Shown here piece by piece: positions 1 through 7,253 of a stretch of DNA of 35,448 bases. Positions within the stretch are counted from its first letter, which is position 1. Each line of letters begins with the position of its first letter. The translations under genes were made by a program, and so were the position numbers. The notes under the pieces are model-generated. The model was not told the DNA's origin and made no database searches. It saw only the letters and a program-made list of their open reading frames with translations. The stretch is from Nakamurella sp. Lineage in GTDB: Bacteria > Actinomycetota > Actinomycetes > Mycobacteriales > Nakamurellaceae. The stretch spans positions 1-35,448 of the forward strand of contig JADGOY010000019.1 of the NCBI GenBank assembly GCA_017882715.1, written 5' to 3'.

Positions 1-140
1 GCCCCCCTTCCGGGGCCGGCTCATCCTCGGGTGGGGGGCGGTTTTGGGTTGGCCCCGTGCGTGTCCGTTTCTTGGTGGAGTTGCCACCGGACACGCCGGG
101 GGTCGATCTGTGTCCTGTGGCACTTACGTGTTTGGCTTGT
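1..140. other. window edge, short hairpins, no gene seen
   Basis: No convincing coding region. Two inverted repeats are visible: GCCCC/GGGGC at 1-5 and 12-16, and GTGTCC/GGACAC at 61-66 and 89-94 with an inner GGTGG/CCACC stem (74-78, 84-88). The second lies 47-80 bases beyond the stop of the minus-strand gene that begins at 443, so it could act as its terminator, although no T-run follows. Confidence 0.35.
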
Positions 141-443
141 CTATGCAAGTTCGTCGCGGATGGCGTATGGGGGGGCCCATGCGTCGACTAACACCTGGCC
201 AGCCTCAATCGGTGTGTCGTAGTAGTTGAAAGGCCCCTTGTGGTGACGGACCTTGATCTTGGGGATGATGTCCGGTCCGTACGGTCGAATTCTGTTGGCA
301 AGCACCTTCTTGCAGGCTTGCTCTCGCTCCTTCACCAACGCCCGTTGCTCGGGAGCATCGAGCTCGTCGACCGTCACGAGATCAATCACGTGCTCTACGA
401 CGCGGTAGTCACCGTCGTGTGGGTAGTCGTCGAAGATCGTCAT
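141..443 (-). CDS. small hypothetical protein (100 aa)
   Basis: A 100-residue, mostly charged soluble protein that I do not recognise. It begins MTIFDDYPHDGDY and ends AIRDELA. The start at 443 is chosen because an AAGGGGGG Shine-Dalgarno run lies three bases upstream of the ATG. The open frame extends further upstream, but that extension is low-complexity Arg/Pro-rich translation typical of non-coding GC-rich DNA. The middle is basic (RIRPYGPDIIPKIKVRHHKG). There is no signal peptide, membrane segment or cysteine cluster. It stands alone, with over 500 bases to the next gene. Its reality rests on the good ribosome site and balanced composition. Function unknown. Confidence 0.65.
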   Translation of the reverse strand: MTIFDDYPHDGDYRVVEHVIDLVTVDELDAPEQRALVKEREQACKKVLANRIRPYGPDIIPKIKVRHHKGPFNYYDTPIEAGQVLVDAWAPPYAIRDELA

Positions 444-981
444 GGTCCCCCCTTGCTCGGTAACGGGAGCGCGGAAACGGCACCCCGCTTTTGATTGTCG
501 TCCCGTCCGGGTGTTGTCGCTGGCCGGTTGGGTGTCTCTTCCGGGTCGACTTCCCTGCCGGGAGTTGCGGGCCCGGGCCGAGCCCCGCTCACCCTTGGCC
601 GGATGGGCGTCGTGGAATCGCCGATCGGGGCGGGAACGAAACCGACAGTCGCACGGGTCAGTGACGGCCGTCCCGCGCAACCGCACCCTCGCGAGACACT
701 CAAGGATATTGATCCCCACAGCGCTCTACTCCTGCACGCATAACCGCAGGTGGTGCACAGTGCATACCCTCGGAGAGTTCGGGATTACCTGGAGTAGAAG
801 GCGCTCTCGCCGTGTCGGCACGTTTGCCGAAGGTCGGTCGGGCGTGATGACCCCTGACGGGGTCGGTGGGTCCGTCGTCGTGTTGCCGTTGTCCGGCGCT
901 GTTGGCCGTGCGCGATTACAGTCGGCTCACCCTCGACGTGTCCCGCCGAGCCGACCACGACTGTAGAAGGCAGGCGCCGCA
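444..981. other. intergenic region, no gene supported
   Basis: About 540 bases without a convincing gene. Overlapping open frames exist on both strands, but their translations are Arg/Pro/Gly-rich and lack ribosome sites. A TACAGT hexamer at 917-922 fits the actinobacterial -10 pattern TAnnnT and lies 60 bases before the plus-strand gene at 982, with no clear -35. Nothing else is recognised. Confidence 0.4.
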
Positions 982-1176
982 ATGGCTGACAACGAGCCGG
1001 ATTCCACGGCCGAACTCGACGAGGTCGATCGGGAATGGACACGCACGTCGCTGAAGGATCCGCAGGACTCCCAACCCCGCAACGTCGCCGGCGCCATCGA
1101 GGAATCCGATGACGAACTCGCCGCCGATCTGGCCGACGAGCAGGACCTCGCGGCCAAGCTCCGCGGCGACGCGTAG
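982..1176 (+). CDS. small acidic hypothetical protein (64 aa)
   Basis: A 64-residue, strongly acidic, hydrophilic protein rich in Asp, Glu and Ala, with no hydrophobic segment and no cysteine. It starts MADNEPDST and ends AAKLRGDA. The ATG is preceded by AGAAGGC about 11 bases upstream, a usable ribosome site, and a TACAGT -10-like element lies at 917-922. A hairpin follows the stop at 1184-1214, as expected for a monocistronic unit. The composition suggests a small disordered or helical protein. I do not recognise the family. Confidence 0.6.
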   Translation: MADNEPDSTAELDEVDREWTRTSLKDPQDSQPRNVAGAIEESDDELAADLADEQDLAAKLRGDA

Positions 1177-1183
1177 CTCGCGC

Positions 1184-1214
1184 CGACCACCTCGGGTCGT
1201 CAACTCGGTGGTCG
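1184..1214 (+). terminator. hairpin after the acidic small gene
   Basis: A perfect 8-bp inverted repeat CGACCACC (1184-1191) and GGTGGTCG (1207-1214) with a 15-base loop starts 7 bases after the stop of the 64-aa gene. Only TT follows the stem, so it is a T-poor terminator of the kind common in GC-rich Actinobacteria. Confidence 0.45.
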
Positions 1215-1490
1215 TTCGCGAAGCGCTTCTGACGCAAGGTGATCCCGACGCTGTTCTTGTCGGCATGGGAACCATCTCCAAAGAACTGCCTTCACGCTTG
1301 GTGCCGGGCGTTGTACGACCTATTCCTGGGCGGCTCCGGGGACCGTGCGGTCGGCGCAATGGGTGTTGGGCCCAACGGAACTCCGCTCCCTTGTCTGCAG
1401 CTGGTACAGGTCCCCGGCCAGGCCGCGGTCGTTGCTGGATCAGGTCGTCAACCGTTGCCCCAGCCGGCCGATCCATGGGAACGCGCGCAG
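1215..1490. other. intergenic region, nothing recognised
   Basis: This lies between the tail of the plus-strand small gene and the tail of the minus-strand transporter operon. No frame has a ribosome site or recognisable product, and I see no repeats or RNA gene. Confidence 0.4.
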
Positions 1491-2402
1491 TCACCGCATC
1501 CGGAACATTCCGCTGTCGGGCTCGAAGGCCACGGCCGACGTGTCGAAGGCTGCGCCGATCGCTCCCGACGAGGCCAGCGTGTCCACCGGTCCGCTGGTGC
1601 ACAGGGGACCGGGACCGATCAACCAGCCGTCCTGACCCATCCTGACTGCGGCCTCGACGTCGTGGGTGGACGCCACCACGGGGATGCCGCGCTCCGCTGC
1701 GATCCTGCGCAGGACCGCCAGCAACTCGATGCGCGCCGGCGCGTCCAGAAATGCGCTCGGCTCGTCCAGCAACAACAGTGCGGGTTCCTGGGCCAGCGCC
1801 CTGGCGATCATGATCCGCTGCCGCTGACCATCGGACATCCGGGCGAGCATCACGTCGACCATGTCTTCCGCGTGGACGGCGGCCAGCGCATCGGCCACCG
1901 CCTGCTGGTCGGCCGGGCGCAGCGTGCCACTCCGCCGTTGGTGCGGAAAGCGGCCGAGCGCGACCACGTCGCCGCCGCGCAGCAAACCCGGGTCGAACCT
2001 CTCGGTGAGCACCACCGCGAGCCTTGCCGCTCGTGCGCGTGGGTCCAGCCCGGCGAGCGAGTCACCCGCCAAGGTGACGGTGCCGGACAGGCAGCGTTGC
2101 AGACCGGCGATCGATCGGAGCAGCGTCGACTTCCCGGATCCGTTGGGTCCCATCAACACCGTGACCCGACCCGCAGCCGCGCGCAGCTCCAGCCCGGACA
2201 GGATGACCTTGTCCGGTCGTCGCCAGCCGCTCGGGTAACCCACCGACAGCCCGACGAGCACAAGATCGCCGCCCGCCGCGGCCCCCACCACGCCATCCCC
2301 GGCTTCGCCCGCCACAGCGTCCCCTCCCCCGGCCACCACGCCATCCCCGGCTCCGTCGTCGAACCGGCCCCCCGAGCCGTTCCCGCCGACAGGGTTGGTC
2401 AT
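1491..2402 (-). CDS. ABC transporter ATP-binding protein, BtuD/FecE type
   Basis: The ATPase of a type II (BtuCD/FecCDE-like) importer, hydrolysing ATP at the cytoplasmic face to drive uptake. Visible motifs are Walker A MGPNGSGKST, signature MSDGQRQR, Walker B LLLLDEP, a D-loop (SAFLDAP) and the switch His in ASTHDVEAA. The 303-aa product has a Gly/Ala/Asp-rich N-terminal extension of about 45 residues before the domain proper. The ATG at 2402 shares ATGA with the permease stop, which supports this start over longer readings and suggests translational coupling. It is last in a riboswitch-led operon, so cobalamin or a related corrinoid is the inferred substrate. An iron-siderophore importer has the same motifs and is the alternative. 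Confidence 0.88.
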   Translation of the reverse strand: MTNPVGGNGSGGRFDDGAGDGVVAGGGDAVAGEAGDGVVGAAAGGDLVLVGLSVGYPSGWRRPDKVILSGLELRAAAGRVTVLMGPNGSGKSTLLRSIAGLQRCLSGTVTLAGDSLAGLDPRARAARLAVVLTERFDPGLLRGGDVVALGRFPHQRRSGTLRPADQQAVADALAAVHAEDMVDVMLARMSDGQRQRIMIARALAQEPALLLLDEPSAFLDAPARIELLAVLRRIAAERGIPVVASTHDVEAAVRMGQDGWLIGPGPLCTSGPVDTLASSGAIGAAFDTSAVAFEPDSGMFRMR

Positions 2403-3442
2403 GCCGCCCCCGCCGCCAGCGTCCGGCTGCGCAACAGCGCGATCACCACCACCGGGGCCCCGATGGCCGCTGTCACCACGTTCAACGGCAGCACGCCGTC
2501 GCTGCCGGGCAGCTGCGCCAGCACCGCGCACAGCTGGCACACCACCGCACCCATCAGTACCGCGGCGGGCACCAGCAACCGGTGATCTGCTCGACCGAGC
2601 GCGAGGCGCGTCAAATGCGGGATCGCGATGCCCAAGAACGCAATCGGCCCGCAGAATGCCGTCACCGCGCCGGCGATCACCGCGGTGGCGACGATCGCGC
2701 TGGCCCGAATCCGCCGGACACCCACTCCCATGGACGCCGCATAGGTCTCGCCCAGCAGCAGCGCGTTCAACGACGGCGACAACCAGCCGGCCATCACCAC
2801 CCCGACCAACACCGCCGGTGCCAGGAACAACAGGTCCTGCCAACTGGTGCCGCCGACCGAACCGAGCCCCCACAGCACGAACTTCTGGATCCGGGCCGGG
2901 TCGGAGAACGCCAACAACAAGGCCACGAGGGCGCCGCTGGCCGCGCCGATCATCACTCCGATGATCAACAACGCCACCACCGACCGGACCCAGCGGCCCA
3001 ACACCAGTACCAGCGCGAGTATCGCCAGAGCCCCGAGCCCGGCGGCGACGACCGTCCGGAATCGGCCGCTGACGCCCAGACCGGCAACGAATGCGCCGGC
3101 CGTGGTGCCGGTACCCAGCACCGAGAGCGCGACCCCGAGGCCGGCACCGGAGGACACGCCCAGGATGTACGGGTCGGCCAACGGGTTCGCGAACAGGGTC
3201 TGCATCAGCAGGCCGGCCACCGCCAGCCCGGCGCCTGCCAGGATCGCGGTGATCGCGCGCGGCAGTCGCACCTGTGCGAGCAGCACCGTCCAGGTGGGAT
3301 CACCGGCGTCACCGGTGGTCAGATACCGCAATGTCGCCGACGGCGGGATCGACGCCGATCCCACGCCGATCGCCAGCACCGCAGACCCCACCGTGAGCAC
3401 TGCCAACCCCGCCAGCACCACGGTCGGCCGTTGCAGCCTCAT
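2399..3442 (-). CDS. FecCD/BtuC-family ABC transporter permease
   Basis: An integral membrane subunit of 347 aa, the usual length for BtuC/FecCD permeases, which carry about ten helices and work as homodimers. The N-terminus is a long hydrophobic helix followed by the periplasm-facing SIPPSATLRYL segment. The family stretch with LPRAITAILAGAGLAVAG and QTLFANPLADPYILG is clear, and FCGPIAFLGIAIPHLTRL is the coupling region that contacts the ATPase. It lies 36 bases after the binding-protein gene and overlaps the ATPase gene by four bases, so the three are cotranscribed. The upstream cobalamin riboswitch is the basis for inferring B12 or corrinoid as substrate. Confidence 0.92.
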   Translation of the reverse strand: MRLQRPTVVLAGLAVLTVGSAVLAIGVGSASIPPSATLRYLTTGDAGDPTWTVLLAQVRLPRAITAILAGAGLAVAGLLMQTLFANPLADPYILGVSSGAGLGVALSVLGTGTTAGAFVAGLGVSGRFRTVVAAGLGALAILALVLVLGRWVRSVVALLIIGVMIGAASGALVALLLAFSDPARIQKFVLWGLGSVGGTSWQDLLFLAPAVLVGVVMAGWLSPSLNALLLGETYAASMGVGVRRIRASAIVATAVIAGAVTAFCGPIAFLGIAIPHLTRLALGRADHRLLVPAAVLMGAVVCQLCAVLAQLPGSDGVLPLNVVTAAIGAPVVVIALLRSRTLAAGAA

Positions 3443-3478
3443 CGCTTCGACGTCATCGTCGGGCCTCGGTCAGCACCG

Positions 3479-4765
3479 TCACGACAGTTGCAGGTAGAAC
3501 GCGAAGTCGTGGCCCGGCATCAGATCCGGATGCAGAATCGCGGCCAGATCACCAAGGACAAGGTCCGGGCGCGCAATGCCGAGTTCGTAGTAATTGTTGC
3601 CGCCCTCCGGGGTGACGTCCTTTGCCGCGTTCCAGACGTTGCCCGCCTGGAACGCCGCGAACTCGGAGAACCGGGGCTCCTCCGCGAGCGCCTGGGCCTT
3701 GGTGGTCCACGTGGTGCTCGCGAGCCAGACGGGTGCCTGGCCGGACTTGGCCAGCACTGTCTCGAGATCCGTGCTCACCGATCCCGTCGACGGGTCGTCC
3801 GCCCAGGCGGTCGTGCCGCCGGCATTGGCGATCAGCCGGGAGTTGAACGATTGGCCACCGGGCACGTACCAGGTGCCCTGGTACGGCTGGCCAGGCACCA
3901 CCTGCACCGGATCGGCGGACGCCACCTTGTCGGCCAGCGCCGTGTAGCTCTGTTCCACCGAGTCGAAGTAGGCCGCGGCCGGCGCCTCGGTCCCGGTCAG
4001 CGCGGCGAAGTACTTGATCCATTCGGCGCGGCCCAGCGGGTCGTTCTCGAGCCATTCGGCGTCGGCAAGCACGGGGATGCCAGCCGCGCCGATGACGGAG
4101 TAGGCCGGATCGTCGGTGCCGGCGGTGATCACCACATCGGGCTTGCCGGCCACCACCGCCTCCGCATCGACCGTGCCCGCTGCGGCGTACTCGACGACGC
4201 CCGGCTCGGCGACCCGGTCGAGCACCTCCTTCTCGGAGATCAACGCCTTGGACGCGACACCGGTCAGCACGTCGAGTTGATCGAGCGCGACCAGGTTCGG
4301 CAAATGTGTGGTCGATCCGGAGTAGAGCGACTTCACCGGGGTGCTGACGACCGTCGCGCCGGCCAGGTCGCCGGTCAGCGCCGGGGTCGGCGCGCCGCAC
4401 TTGACCAGCACATACGACTCCGGTGATCCGCCCTGGGTCGGCTGAAGCACGGTCAGCACCTGGTAGGAGCGTTCATAGTCCAGCGTGAAATTCGTCGCGT
4501 AGTTGATCTCCGACTTCACCGGGTAGTAATCGGCGGCCGGGTCGAAATCGGTGATGCAACCTTTCGCATCCAGCCCCGCCGCGGCATCTACCGCAGATGC
4601 GGAGGTCGAGGCGGACGCGACGTCGCCGCCCGCGGTGGCGCCGGACATGCCGGAGGACGCGCCGTAGGACGCGCCGGAATTGCTGCATCCGGCGAACAGC
4701 GTCGCGGCGAGCGCGATCGGTGCGGCGACTCCGATGACGGAACGGACGGAACGGTGAGGAATCAT
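3479..4765 (-). CDS. cobalamin-type ABC transporter substrate-binding lipoprotein (BtuF-like)
   Basis: The extracytoplasmic binding protein of the importer, 428 aa. The N-terminus (MIPHRSVRS, a hydrophobic run, then LFAGC with the lipobox Cys near residue 27) is a lipoprotein signal, followed by a Ser/Ala/Gly linker. The body is TroA/BtuF-like, with VVEYAAAGTVDAEAVVAGKP, GTDDPAYSVIGAAGIPVLAD, AEWLENDPLGRAEWIKYF and IARPDLVLGDLAAILHP. The ATG at 4765 is chosen because it precedes the signal peptide and has an AGGGAG site. The open frame runs on for 120 codons, but that part overlaps the riboswitch and is not protein. It is longer than E. coli BtuF, as is common in this actinobacterial/cyanobacterial subfamily. 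An iron-chelate ligand is possible, but the riboswitch favours a corrinoid. Confidence 0.9.
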   Translation of the reverse strand: MIPHRSVRSVIGVAAPIALAATLFAGCSNSGASYGASSGMSGATAGGDVASASTSASAVDAAAGLDAKGCITDFDPAADYYPVKSEINYATNFTLDYERSYQVLTVLQPTQGGSPESYVLVKCGAPTPALTGDLAGATVVSTPVKSLYSGSTTHLPNLVALDQLDVLTGVASKALISEKEVLDRVAEPGVVEYAAAGTVDAEAVVAGKPDVVITAGTDDPAYSVIGAAGIPVLADAEWLENDPLGRAEWIKYFAALTGTEAPAAAYFDSVEQSYTALADKVASADPVQVVPGQPYQGTWYVPGGQSFNSRLIANAGGTTAWADDPSTGSVSTDLETVLAKSGQAPVWLASTTWTTKAQALAEEPRFSEFAAFQAGNVWNAAKDVTPEGGNNYYELGIARPDLVLGDLAAILHPDLMPGHDFAFYLQLS

Positions 4766-4768
4766 CTG

Positions 4769-4807
4769 GGCTCCCTGACGGGCCGAGCGGGTGGCGGGTC
4801 CGGAGCC
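4769..4807 (-). promoter_or_regulatory. possible SD-sequestering stem before btuF-like gene
   Basis: On the minus strand GGCTCC (4807 to 4802) is complementary to GGAGCC (4774 to 4769), which overlaps the AGGGAG Shine-Dalgarno of the binding-protein gene (4776 to 4771). The 27-base loop is plausible. This could be the translational expression platform of the cobalamin riboswitch. It is inferred from complementarity alone. Confidence 0.4.
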
Positions 4808-4815
4808 AGCGGCAC

Positions 4816-4886
4816 GGGCCCCCGCGGGGCCCGATCGCGCGCGACCGTCCCTCGCGGTCCCGAACGCCGTGGACCGGTGGTCCACG
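4816..4886 (-). terminator. two GC-rich hairpins between riboswitch and gene
   Basis: CGTGGACC/GGTCCACG (4868-4875 and 4879-4886, 3-base loop) follows the aptamer directly. GGGCCCC/GGGGCCC (4816-4822 and 4826-4832) follows further along. Neither has a T-run. They may be attenuator stems of the expression platform or simple spacers. Confidence 0.35.
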
Positions 4887-5125
4887 CAGCGATGGCAGGT
4901 CTTCGGACTCTCGGGCGTTGGCGGCGCAGCCGGGGTCTCCGGATACGCCGGTCTCCTACTGGCCATCGCTTCCCGGATACGTGCGCATCCAGTGCTTGAC
5001 CCAGCCTGTCGGTGGCAAGGTGATGGCGTTCGTTCCCGATCACCGCTGCGGGGCAGTCCCGGCTTCGCACCGGGTTCCCTGTTGTCCCACGACCCCGCTG
5101 GGCGAGCTCTCGACGAGCGCGCCAC
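4887..5125 (-). ncRNA. cobalamin (AdoCbl) riboswitch
   Basis: On the minus strand the conserved core is plain: AGGGAACCCGGTG, then AAGCCGGGACTGCCCCGC, then AGCGGTG (about 5086-5038), later GGAAGCGATGGCCAGTAGGAG (interrupted match, about 4973-4953), and finally AGTCCGAAGACCTGCC (4909-4894), the typical 3' end of actinobacterial cobalamin aptamers. A GCGGGG/CCCCGC stem encloses the core. The ends are approximate. It lies 120 bases upstream of the lipoprotein gene, in the same direction, and should reduce importer expression when adenosylcobalamin is plentiful. The function of the class is well established. Its exact output mechanism here is not. Confidence 0.93.
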
Positions 5126-5156
5126 CGCGATTGCCGCGGACCATCAGCCGCCCCGG

Positions 5157-5187
5157 AGGCTACTCCTCGACCGGCGCCCCGTCGTCA
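5157..5187 (-). promoter_or_regulatory. possible promoter of the riboswitch operon
   Basis: Minus-strand TAGCCT (5162 to 5157) fits the TAnnnT -10 pattern, with TGACGA (5187 to 5182) as a weak -35 at 19-base spacing. The start would fall near 5150, just before the aptamer. The position fits but the sequence match is modest. Confidence 0.3.
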
Positions 5188-5414
5188 CCCGTGCACACGT
5201 CGGGGGCATTCCAATGTCGCCGATTGCGATCAGGGCGCCACGGACGGGAAAGTTCGACCGGGGGACGCCTGCCCGCCGCCAACTCCTCCGGTGCGTCTCG
5301 ACAACAATCGTCGACCTCGCAACGCGCGGGGCAGGCCGACCGTCCTTGGGGGCCCGTCGCCCGCCCCGGATGGCGGGCTCAACCGGGGATCGCCGCCGTG
5401 CGCGTCGGCTGAGG

Positions 5415-7253
5415 TCACGGCGTCGCGATCGTCCCGCTCCCTGCGGGCACCCGGAGCGGTCGACAGCGTCCGTCCAGCATTTCCAGCAGTGCGTCACCGA
5501 GGACGGCATCGGTCGCACGGTGGGTGACCAGCAGGACACTGCGATCCGGGGTCGGTTGCATGATCAAGTCGGTGACCGCGTCGGCCGTTGCGGGGTCCAG
5601 GTGGGCGGCGGGCTCGTCCGCCAGCAGCACGGGCCGGTCGGCCAGCACGGCACGGGCCAGCGCTACTCGTTGCCGTTCCCCGCCGGAAACGGCCTGACCG
5701 TGTTCGCCGACCCGGGTCGCCAGCCCGTCGGGTAGCGAGTCGAGCCAGTCACCCGCCCCGACCACCCGCAAAGCGGCCGCGACATCCTCATCGCTCGCTC
5801 CGGAGCGGGCCAGCCGAACATTCTCGGCCAGCGAGGAGTCGAACAGATACGCACGCTGGTCACACCACGCGAACAGGCCACGCACCTCTTCGGCATCCAA
5901 CTCGGCCACGTCCGCTCCGTCCACCGTGATCGTGCCCGCCGTCGGCGTCAGGAACCCCAGCAGTACCGCAAGCAGCGTCGTCTTGCCCGAGCCGGATTCT
6001 CCGAGCAGCACGGTCCGCCGACCTGGAACGAGGTCGAGATCGACGTCGGTCAGAGCGTCCCGCTGCGCTCCAGGCCAGCGGGCGCAGACCCCCCGCAACC
6101 GGATCATCGGACCGCCGGGATCTCGCGGAAACGGCAGTGGATCGCTCGGCTCGGGTCCGGTCACCGGTCGGGTGTCCAGTACGGCGAACAACCGGCCCGT
6201 CGACGCCGCGGAGCGGCGCAGGGTGGAGGCCGCGAAGCCGACCGCCTGCACCACGTCGGTCAGCGCCAGCGGGGTCAGCACGATCACCGCGAGCAGCACG
6301 GGGTCCAGGTCGGAGTCGACGACCGCGGGAACACCCCACCGGGCGGCCAGCCATACCGCCGCACCCATCGAGATCACGGCCAGCCCGGTGGCCAGACCCG
6401 CCGCTCGAGCAGTCGAAATCGTCACCCGGCGGTGTTCGCGTTCGACACTGTCGAGCTCGGCCATCCGCCCGTCCAGAGCGCCCAGCACGGTCACTTCCGG
6501 GAGGTCGTCGAGAATCTCGTTGACGAGCCTGGCCCGCTGGGCGCGCTGCCGCACGACCTGACGCTCGGTCCGCGCCGTCCACCGCGCGGTGATCAACGGC
6601 GCCAGCACGCATGCCACCAACAGGCATCCCGCCAACGCCGCTCCGGCCGCCGGCAGGATCAGCATGGCGAGCACGACCGTGCCACCGCCCACCAGCACTG
6701 CGCCGGCCAGCGGGAGCAGGCCGCGCAGGAACGCATCTCCGGCATCGTCGACGTCGTCCACCATGCGCGAGAGCAGATCCCCGCGCCGCCAGAGCGGCAG
6801 ACCGGCCGGGGCGAGCACCGCCAGGTGCGCGACCAACCGTTCGCGCATCCGGCCCAGCACTCGGAAAGCGGCATCGTGCGACACCAAACGCTCCAGGTAC
6901 CGCAGCACACCACGCCCGATACCGAATGTCCGGACCGCGACCACCGCGACCATCAGGTAGAGCACGGGCGGCTGCTGCGCCGCCCGGGCGATCAGCCAGG
7001 CGGACGTGGCCATCAATGCCACCGCGCACCCGGAGGCCAGACCGCCGAGCACCGCCGCACCGGCCAACCGGCCACGGGCGCCTCGGGCCTGGCCGACCAG
7101 CCGCAACAGCGGTGACCCACCGCGCCGGCCGGCGGGACGCGGGTCGGAGAGACGCCGGTCGGAGGGACGCGGGTCGGAGGGACGCGGGTCGGAGGGACGC
7201 GGGTCGGAGGCCGGTCCGGGCTCCACCCGGCCCGGGGTGGAGGCGGTCACCAT
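5415..7253 (-). CDS. cydC: thiol reductant ABC exporter subunit CydC
   Basis: One half of the heterodimeric CydDC exporter, which moves glutathione/cysteine-type thiols outward and is needed to assemble cytochrome bd. Its thiol in Actinobacteria is not established. The 612-aa product has a six-helix membrane domain (about residues 50-340) and a nucleotide-binding domain with Walker A LLGESGSGKTTLL, signature VSGGERQR and Walker B VLLADEP. The start at 7253 overlaps the end of cydD by seven bases (ATGGTGA). Oddly, residues 15-38 are a SDPRP pentapeptide repeat encoded by 15-bp tandem units at 7141-7210, a disordered cytoplasmic N-tail not expected in the family. It is last in cydABDC. Confidence 0.94.
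   Translation of the reverse strand: MVTASTPGRVEPGPASDPRPSDPRPSDPRPSDRRLSDPRPAGRRGGSPLLRLVGQARGARGRLAGAAVLGGLASGCAVALMATSAWLIARAAQQPPVLYLMVAVVAVRTFGIGRGVLRYLERLVSHDAAFRVLGRMRERLVAHLAVLAPAGLPLWRRGDLLSRMVDDVDDAGDAFLRGLLPLAGAVLVGGGTVVLAMLILPAAGAALAGCLLVACVLAPLITARWTARTERQVVRQRAQRARLVNEILDDLPEVTVLGALDGRMAELDSVEREHRRVTISTARAAGLATGLAVISMGAAVWLAARWGVPAVVDSDLDPVLLAVIVLTPLALTDVVQAVGFAASTLRRSAASTGRLFAVLDTRPVTGPEPSDPLPFPRDPGGPMIRLRGVCARWPGAQRDALTDVDLDLVPGRRTVLLGESGSGKTTLLAVLLGFLTPTAGTITVDGADVAELDAEEVRGLFAWCDQRAYLFDSSLAENVRLARSGASDEDVAAALRVVGAGDWLDSLPDGLATRVGEHGQAVSGGERQRVALARAVLADRPVLLADEPAAHLDPATADAVTDLIMQPTPDRSVLLVTHRATDAVLGDALLEMLDGRCRPLRVPAGSGTIATP
7141..7210 (-). repeat. 15-bp tandem repeat in cydC 5' end
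   Basis: Four complete units of consensus GGGTCGGAGGGACGC (plus-strand reading; 7141-7155, 7156-7170, 7171-7185, 7186-7200) and a partial fifth to 7210. Units two to four are almost identical. Because the unit is five codons, changes in copy number keep the cydC frame. Confidence 0.95.

Noticed and set aside
1239-2585. 448-codon plus-strand frame
   Set aside because: It is antisense to the ATPase gene, with Arg/Gln/His-rich composition of a shadow frame.
2582-4426. 614-codon plus-strand frame
   Set aside because: It lies opposite the permease and binding-protein genes and has repetitive Arg/Gln/His composition; no domain recognised.
4766-5125. 120-codon N-terminal extension of the binding protein
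   Set aside because: It coincides with the cobalamin riboswitch. The lipoprotein signal and Shine-Dalgarno place the start at 4765.
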